Both the position numbers and the translations under genes were made by a program. Below are positions 58,298 to 64,000 of a stretch of DNA of 64,000 bases, one piece after another. Source of the stretch: Amphiura filiformis (taxonomy: Eukaryota > Echinodermata > Ophiuroidea > Amphilepidida > Amphiuridae); assembly GCF_039555335.1 (NCBI RefSeq), contig NC_092637.1:43726990-43790989 (forward strand). Direction: 5' to 3'. The first letter of the stretch is position 1; each line of letters opens with the position of its first letter. The notes beneath the pieces are model-generated. The model worked only from the letters and a program-made list of their open reading frames with translations, was not told the DNA's origin and ran no database searches.

Positions 58298-59640
58298 GAC
58301 TTTTCAATACAGTATATTTATTTTTCTTGTCTCAGTTTTGATGTGCCCTGAGTAATTTGATTTAATTTAATTATTTAACTTTGTTTACAACCTGAAAGTA
58401 TTTCATGAGATGGGAAAGCCCCTTGTAATTGCAAGATAATGGTGTGGAAAGTCATTTTTGGAATTTCCCCAAATTATTGTAAACAAAGTCAGAGCTATGT
58501 TTGGAACTTGGAAATCCCCAGTTCAGTATTGCACCAACAGAAAAAAAAAACAGGAAGTGATGTAATGTGAAAGGTGAATGTGTATAATTAATCTTGGAAA
58601 ATCCTAAGATTGCAGCAATGTTGTGAAAATGTGATTGAAGTAATGGGTTATTAATAGATGATGGGTTTTTTGCATGAGTACTGATATAAAAGCGTGAGGC
58701 TTTTGTTTGGACTTTACAGAATGCCATGGGAGATTGAGAAACTCCACATGTGTGTGATGGTCTTCATGCTTCAAAAAAGAAGTACATTTTAACCAGTTTA
58801 TATAGCCAATAATTGAGCTAATTTTAATACAGCAACGAAGGAGATTGCGAGCATACAAAAGTGCTCTTCCTCATCAAAGGATTAAAGTTCTTCTGTCGAA
58901 TTGCTGGGTTTGTGAAGGCCACACTTCTATCAAAGAACAGCGGAGCTGTGTTAAAGAAACCTGTTCCCTGGAAAAAGAGTGATTGGTGAAAGAAACACCA
59001 TTTTTGGAGAAAGCAGCGCAAAGAGATATATTGCGGAGAAAGCAGCGCAAGAAGACAAGTAATAGGAGCAAGCAGCATCATTTTCGTGTGAGGATTTCAT
59101 ACGCAAGGATATTTATAAACGCAAGTGTACACTGGACTTCGCTGATTTTCGCAGGACAAGTGAATAAGGATATATTACATCAGTCGTCCAGAACATTAAC
59201 ATTGCAAGAATTCTAGGATCACCAACAAGAAGACCGCTGGTTAAGTACTGATAGAATAAAACTGTAATTGTGTGATTTTATTGTATTGCAATATTGTTGT
59301 TACATGTACCAAGCATACTTTGTTTTCAATTAAAGACTTAGATTTTGTTAGCGTAATCAAACAGTGTATTTGTGTTGTGCATTCGTGTGAGTTCGGGTAA
59401 AAGGTGATTTTGGCCTTGAGTCAAGTGCGACTCGTAACACAGTTTTCTACAATAATGTTAGAATTGTATATGTCCATGACTATATATCTTGTGACTATAT
59501 TTAGAATCATCATGAAAAATGCATTAAAATGAGTACAAACAAGCATTACTTCAGTGATTCTTGAGATAGCTCTTGATATTGCGAGAAAATATCTCAATTT
59601 TTTTTCTGATCCAATAAATGTCTGCTACATGCATGAATAC
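58298..59640. other. non-coding stretch with a short tandem motif
   Basis: GGAGAAAGCAGCGCAA is repeated at about 59007 and 59035. Open frames at 58452-59216 on both strands lack recognised domains. A weak case could be made for a retroposed transcript around 58860-59340, which is purine-rich and ends with AATTAAAGACTTAG. Confidence 0.4.
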
Positions 59641-59650
59641 TCGTACTCAC

Positions 59651-59957
59651 CTTCTGACCATTCTTAATTTTGGTCAAATGTGCCATTGCTGTTGATTCAT
59701 TACTGTATTGTCTTGCAGCATTTGCAGTAAAACAGTGGTCTGCTATTCTTCTAAATTCTCGTAGGCCAACATGTAGATTATTTACACGACCTAAAGCCTT
59801 CAAGAAAGGCATCATTTCAGGAGCAGATATATCGAGAGATTTTTTTACAAAAATGTAGAGTGACACTATTACCAATGATATTAGACTTGTGAATGATATG
59901 AGGCTTGTGAAATTCAACAGCTCATGAAGAGAAAGCAACCTTCTACCACGTTGTCTG
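59651..59957 (-). CDS. possible exon of an unrecognised gene
   Basis: The minus strand is open from about 59957 to a good donor (GTCAGAAG|GTGAGTACG at 59650). It reads QRGRRLLSLHELLNF, a hydrophobic run (SLISLVIVSLYIFV) and then PFLKALGRVNNLHVGLREF up to HLTKIKNGQK. The composition after the hydrophobic run looks like a real protein. The acceptor, a CAG just beside the MITE edge at 59968, is weak. I recognise no family. It could be an exon of a gene upstream of the creatinase-like locus or chance. Confidence 0.3.
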
Positions 59958-59967
59958 AACTGCTTAA

Positions 59968-60424
59968 AGCCATATTATAACATTTGCTGAGGAGAACGCC
60001 CTCAATTTATTTTTAAATTCTGTTTTTACACGATTGTAATGTACTTTAGTCAATAAAGATATTCTGCAAAAATCAAGACTTTAGGTGCTGTACTACAGTT
60101 TTGTCAAAATCTTGATTTGAATAAAACGATTTTGAATAAAACGATGGAACCGGCGTTTTATTATTACGATGGAAATATTAGTCGAACACGTATGCACAGT
60201 ACGTACACGGCGTGCGGGATACGCATACACACACACCCCGAGGATCGTACCGTATTACAACCGCAGGAGTAGCATGCATGGGCGCTATAGTAGTAAATTC
60301 CACAATTGTCTATGCTTTACCTCACTTGTTCGGCTCAAAATTAAAAGGGACATATCTGACAGTAAGCTAACATTTTATGGAAAATAAATACTAATGTTTT
60401 TTACAGAAATGTTATAATATGGCT
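59968..60424. mobile_element. 457-bp MITE with TTAA target duplication
   Basis: TTAA at 59964-59967 and 60425-60428. Ends AGCCATATTATAACATTT and the inverse AAATGTTATAATATGGCT. The interior has no transposase. The word GGCCATATTATAACATTT also appears at about 40420, a likely remnant of another copy. Confidence 0.85.
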
Positions 60425-60954
60425 TTAAGCTATGACAGAGGAAGATGATGCACAGCCAGGGGATGATACTAAATTCGCGTTTTTATATTAGCGAGGCAGG
60501 CACACGTAAACCTGTGCATGTAAATTCCGTTGGTTTGCGATCTACAACGTGAGTATCGACCGGTTATGCAGGGGCTATTTTAACGTGCCTCTTGGCACGT
60601 TTGTGCAGTCAGATTAAAAATCCGTGCAGTGGGAATTAAAAATCCGTGCTTAAATCAGTCTATTCCATTCAACAACAACTAGGGACGCCTTCTGTATACC
60701 CATTTCATTTCAGCATGTTCAGGTAAAATAGAACATGTTAAATTAGATTACGAACCAATAGTAGAATCCCAGCCCTACCCCCACCCATCCACGTTTTGCT
60801 CACGACAGTTTTTACCACCAATACAAGAACACTTTCCATTTACCAACGTGTTAAAAATACCATACTAATTTGAGTATAACAATTGTCGTGCAATCAATAG
60901 AGAAAATAAATTTGAGTATCCTTTGTGTATTTATTATCATTCATATATAATATA

Positions 60955-61085
60955 CCGTAAAGATTCGCATAATGGCACACATGGGCTCCTTTGCGTTTGG
61001 GTAAATTTCATGTAAAAATAAAGAGCTTCATCCTATGAAAATCATGTCAAGGTAATCCATAGCGCCATTAGGCGAATCTTTACGG
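60955..61085. mobile_element. 131-bp MITE with TA target duplication
   Basis: TA at 60953-60954 and 61086-61087. Ends CCGTAAAGATTCGCATAATG and the inverse of CCATTAGGCGAATCTTTACGG. The first bases CCGTAAA are shared with the MITE at 57684, so both probably responded to related Tc1/mariner-type transposases. Confidence 0.88.
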
Positions 61086-61087
61086 TA

Positions 61088-62670
61088 CACAATAGGGGTC
61101 CAGGAATTACACCACAACTGAACCAAGCATGTACAATACACATAGTCCGGCCGCACAAACCATGGTCGTACCAGGTTAATTAGTATTGCCAATTAAAGTG
61201 TTTTCCTTTTTTGTTTTGCTGTATATAATATTATTTTATTATAAAAATAAGATTATGAGTTACCACTGGGCAATTCAAGTTTTCTAAGGTCAAGGTTTAT
61301 ACAGGCTCATAATTACAAAATTAAAAACCGCCGATTTTAAACAAGAAATGTCTTTAAAAAAGACAATGCCTCCAAGATACCAGTGGGCACCTTTTGTTAT
61401 TAGTTAAGGAGACACTTATAATGCTAGCTTTAAGGTAACGCTATTGGATATAGATTTTTGTCTGATTGAAATATGTGAGTCCATTCTCTCCTGATTACAA
61501 GACTGAAAATGTATTTTAATCGGATCTTTTATTTTTGTTATGCAATGTTGTCAGGTAGGCCTATTTTCTAATTATATATGCAAGAATTATACAAAGTAAA
61601 ATGTTCAGATCAGCTACAAAATAAGATATAAAACCCATGGATGCCTTTTTCCATGCAAATTTCCATTTGCATTGTTAATTAGGGCCCTAATCAACTTTTC
61701 TAATAAGTGGCCCTAATTAATTATGCAAATTGAAATTTGCCAAAACGCAACCGTTAATTTGTAGTATAGTGTGTGTTCTACCCATGTACCATGCCTCAGT
61801 ACCATAGCTCTTTTAATTGTATCTAAAATCTTTACTTTGCATAATTCATGCATGTAATTAGAAAATCTTCTGGCAACTGGACTTGTCAAAAATATAGAAA
61901 ATAAAAAGAAAGTTGTTGCCAATTTTTTGTTTTGGTTTCGCGCCATTTTGACAGGCCATATCTCAAGAACCGAATGTAATCTACAGGGCATAAGCTTTAA
62001 CATATTATCTAAATAGAAAGAAAAACTAAATTTGTGCATTAGCCAATAGGGCCACGCTCACCTAAAGCTATCTTGCAATCTTGCAGATAATTCTGATGTA
62101 TGAAATAAGACCTTCAAACTTTCAGATATGAAGAGTTCCAGATGCAAGCAGTCGTTTCTGTTTTTTAAATATAGGCCTAAGTTGTATCAAGAGTCATTTC
62201 TCGTGGATTTTTTGACTGAAAATTACAATTGTAACGTTTCAGAGTAACAAATTTTCGTATCAGATTTTTTTATGCTTGTTTATTATATTTTGTATTCAGG
62301 ACTAAAATAATATTAATTTTATTATATTTAGGGGAGTCTTTTCATAGGCCATTACTCTTTTGTATGTGTAATTGAATAAAAAATCAAAAACATTATTGTT
62401 TTGTTTTGTTTCCTTCATTTGTGCATTGCATCGAAAGGGCCAATATCAACACCTTGTTTGTAAGAAGTATTGTGTGGGGAAAGATGATTCTTGCATTTTA
62501 TTTTTATTTTTATCTTGCAAATTTCTCAGTCAAAGTCTTGAAACGGTCATGGGTATGCATGCACAAATATTGCAACAGTACTCAGTAGAATGTAAAAAAC
62601 TGACATACATACCACCAACATGACCAACCACGCATGGGAATTGGGGAAGCAAATACTTTAAAACGAATTA
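61088..62670. other. non-coding stretch with one hairpin
   Basis: 61655-61740 is an imperfect hairpin (GCAAATTTCCATTTGC.TT..TTAATTAGGGCC and its inverse). The minus-strand frame 61713-62039 and plus-strand frame 62372-62623 have no recognised domain. Confidence 0.45.
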
Positions 62671-62850
62671 TTCGAATTATATCAACGCAATAAAATTGCA
62701 ATACTTTAGTACATGTATTTGAACAGCAATGAAGCTGGCCATATGCGCGTATCAAGAGTCATTTCGAATTATATCATCGCAATAAAATTGCAATACTTTA
62801 GTACATGTATTTGAACAGCAATGAAGCCGGCCATAGGCGCGGCTAGGTGT
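62671..62850 (+). repeat. tandem duplication, period 92 bp
   Basis: TTCGAATTATATCA.CGCAAT at 62671 and 62763 begins two nearly identical copies that extend to CAATGAAGC.GGCCAT. The spacer GTATCAAGAGTCATTTC also occurs at 62187. Confidence 0.85.
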
Positions 62851-63187
62851 ATCATACCATACATTGCAGTTCAAATGCATTATGATTGTGGCCTAGTCGA
62901 GCCTAGCATGCATGCCAATCGGTCTGCTGACTCGCCACGGCACAAAAATACCTCCAATTTTGCACAAAACAATCCATAATGTCAAATTATCACATCCAAA
63001 GTGTCGCCATGAACGTCAGCTTCAACTTCTCCAGCCAAAGTTTTTGCATTGATAATCAGGTTTTATGTATATAATCATGAAAAAAACCTTGTTTGATGTG
63101 TATTCCCATTACCACAGCATAACGGTTTTCCAACTTGTCTTCTACGATAAAGCTGCTGATGAGCGCTGAGGCTACAACCTATAATTA

Positions 63188-63329
63188 AAGACCGAATTAA
63201 AAAAGACTAGTTTGCGTCTGACGTCATGGCAAAGGCGCGCCGTGATTGGTTGCTGATCTGCGCAGTATGGCATTTTTGGTCTGGTTGACAGGACGGCATA
63301 CGCAAGCTAGTCTTTTTTAATTCGGTCTT
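63188..63329. mobile_element. 142-bp MITE with about 30-bp inverted termini
   Basis: AAGACCGAATTAAAAAAGAC at 63188 and its inverse ending TTCGGTCTT at 63329 match at 29 of 30 positions, continuing through TAG.TTGCGT. AATTA lies on both sides but the exact duplication is uncertain. The interior contains TGACGTCA, a perfect CRE-type palindrome. Confidence 0.85.
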
Positions 63330-64000
63330 CAATTATACAACATATGAGTTTGAAAATATTCTAATGCATAATTCATTAACTTGATAGACCCACGCCATTG
63401 GCGCCACGTACTAGGTGTTTCTAGAATCCCTATAGAATAAGATTAATTTTAATGCTAATTTATTGCACATGCTGAGGAAGCGTGATTACCTTTTTGAACA
63501 TTTGGAAATGGCGATAGGCGAATTTATGTATGGCGCAGAGAGGTAGGGGATATATACGGTATTGGGCTCTCAATATTGGGCGGAAATTAGAGTACTTGTC
63601 AGAATATAAATTTGTACATGCCGCGCAATGTGCGGCATTTTAGGTGTCAATTTCAAAGCAAACTACCTCCTGCGGAGGCAGAAAAAGACCTTATTTTGAT
63701 ATCTCATTCAGCAAGATGCGACATTATTTTCCGAAGTTATACCAATAATTATGGATAGAAAGGAGAGCATTTCAAAAGTGTCCAAATGTATATGTCTCTC
63801 AAAACACGCTAATTAAGAGCACGGCTTGTAGATCTGTCACGCTACAATGAGTATGTTATAATAGCCGGTTGGAATCACCCTGAAGGAGGAAATATGCCAA
63901 ATGTGTCACTTTTGAAATGTTCTCTTTTCCCATTCAATTCTGTATAATTTGGGCAAATAAAGTCACATCGTGTCAAAAGAGGAACCAAACGCAGAATAAC
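63330..64000. other. non-coding stretch
   Basis: No supported gene or bounded repeat up to the end of the window. Confidence 0.4.

Noticed and set aside
1-64000. A complete novel multi-gene system
   Set aside because: I looked for clustered coding genes on both strands. Apart from the EGF gene and the creatinase-like locus, only transposon-derived coding remnants are visible, so no such system can be supported.

Overview
The window looks like nuclear DNA from an animal with a repeat-rich, AT-rich genome. The evidence is spliced exons with GT/AG boundaries, phase-1 EGF exons, non-LTR retrotransposon fragments, tRNA-derived SINEs and many short terminal-inverted-repeat elements. The palindromic word TAGGCCTA recurs throughout. 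A marine invertebrate, perhaps an echinoderm or hemichordate, is my guess, but no sequence here settles the taxon. There is no operon, CRISPR array or rRNA, and host genes occupy only a small part of the window.

Two host loci are recognisable, both on the minus strand. At 14.8-18.1 kb is the 5' part of a secreted EGF-repeat protein. Exon 1 (17720-18071) encodes a signal peptide, a Gly-Gln/Gly-His dipeptide repeat, a Ser-rich linker and an EGF domain. It is followed by a tandemly duplicated exon-plus-intron array with two intact calcium-binding-type EGF exons (16203-16316 and 15362-15475) and two decayed copies (15504-15604 and 14798-14909). At 49.2-52.0 kb is a creatinase (creatine amidinohydrolase) homologue. 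Two exons join in phase and carry the counterparts of Arg64 and His232 of the Pseudomonas enzyme. The copy is broken by two small frameshifts and by a mariner-derived foldback inserted exactly at a TA inside an exon, so it appears to be a pseudogene unless the indels are sequence errors.

The rest is mostly transposon sediment. Retroelements: the 3' end of an RTE-like LINE (18317-18660), a 5'-truncated CR1/L2-like reverse transcriptase (29645-30797), two copies of one tRNA-derived SINE (16691-16920 and 28070-28292) and a second SINE type with an L2-like tail (about 52774-53150). DNA elements with TTAA target duplications lie at 10536, 11939, 28984, 30867 and 59968. Those with TA duplications lie at 24563, 49233, 56567, 57684 and 60955. 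An element with an AATT duplication sits at 15635 and one with a TAA duplication at 13254. In several cases an unoccupied copy of the target lies elsewhere in the window, so insertion junctions can be read directly: 30867 against 57751, 24563 against about 54660, and 15635 against 16338.

Region by region: 1-9 kb holds palindromes and small tandem duplications without genes; 9-14.7 kb is a run of foldback elements; 14.8-18.1 kb is the EGF gene; 18.3-22.5 kb is a LINE end and a TTAA-bounded composite rich in TAGGCCTA; 24.3-25.05 kb is a transposon with a nested MITE; 28-32 kb holds a SINE, a tRNA-like gene, a MITE, a LINE and a nested MITE pair; 33.7-36.3 kb is a GAAA tract with segmental duplications; 37.8 kb is a 32-bp minisatellite; 39.3-44.8 kb is foldbacks and a 288-bp tandem duplication; 49-52 kb is the creatinase locus; 52.8-61.1 kb is a SINE, mariner-like elements and MITEs; 62.6-63.4 kb is a small tandem duplication and a MITE.
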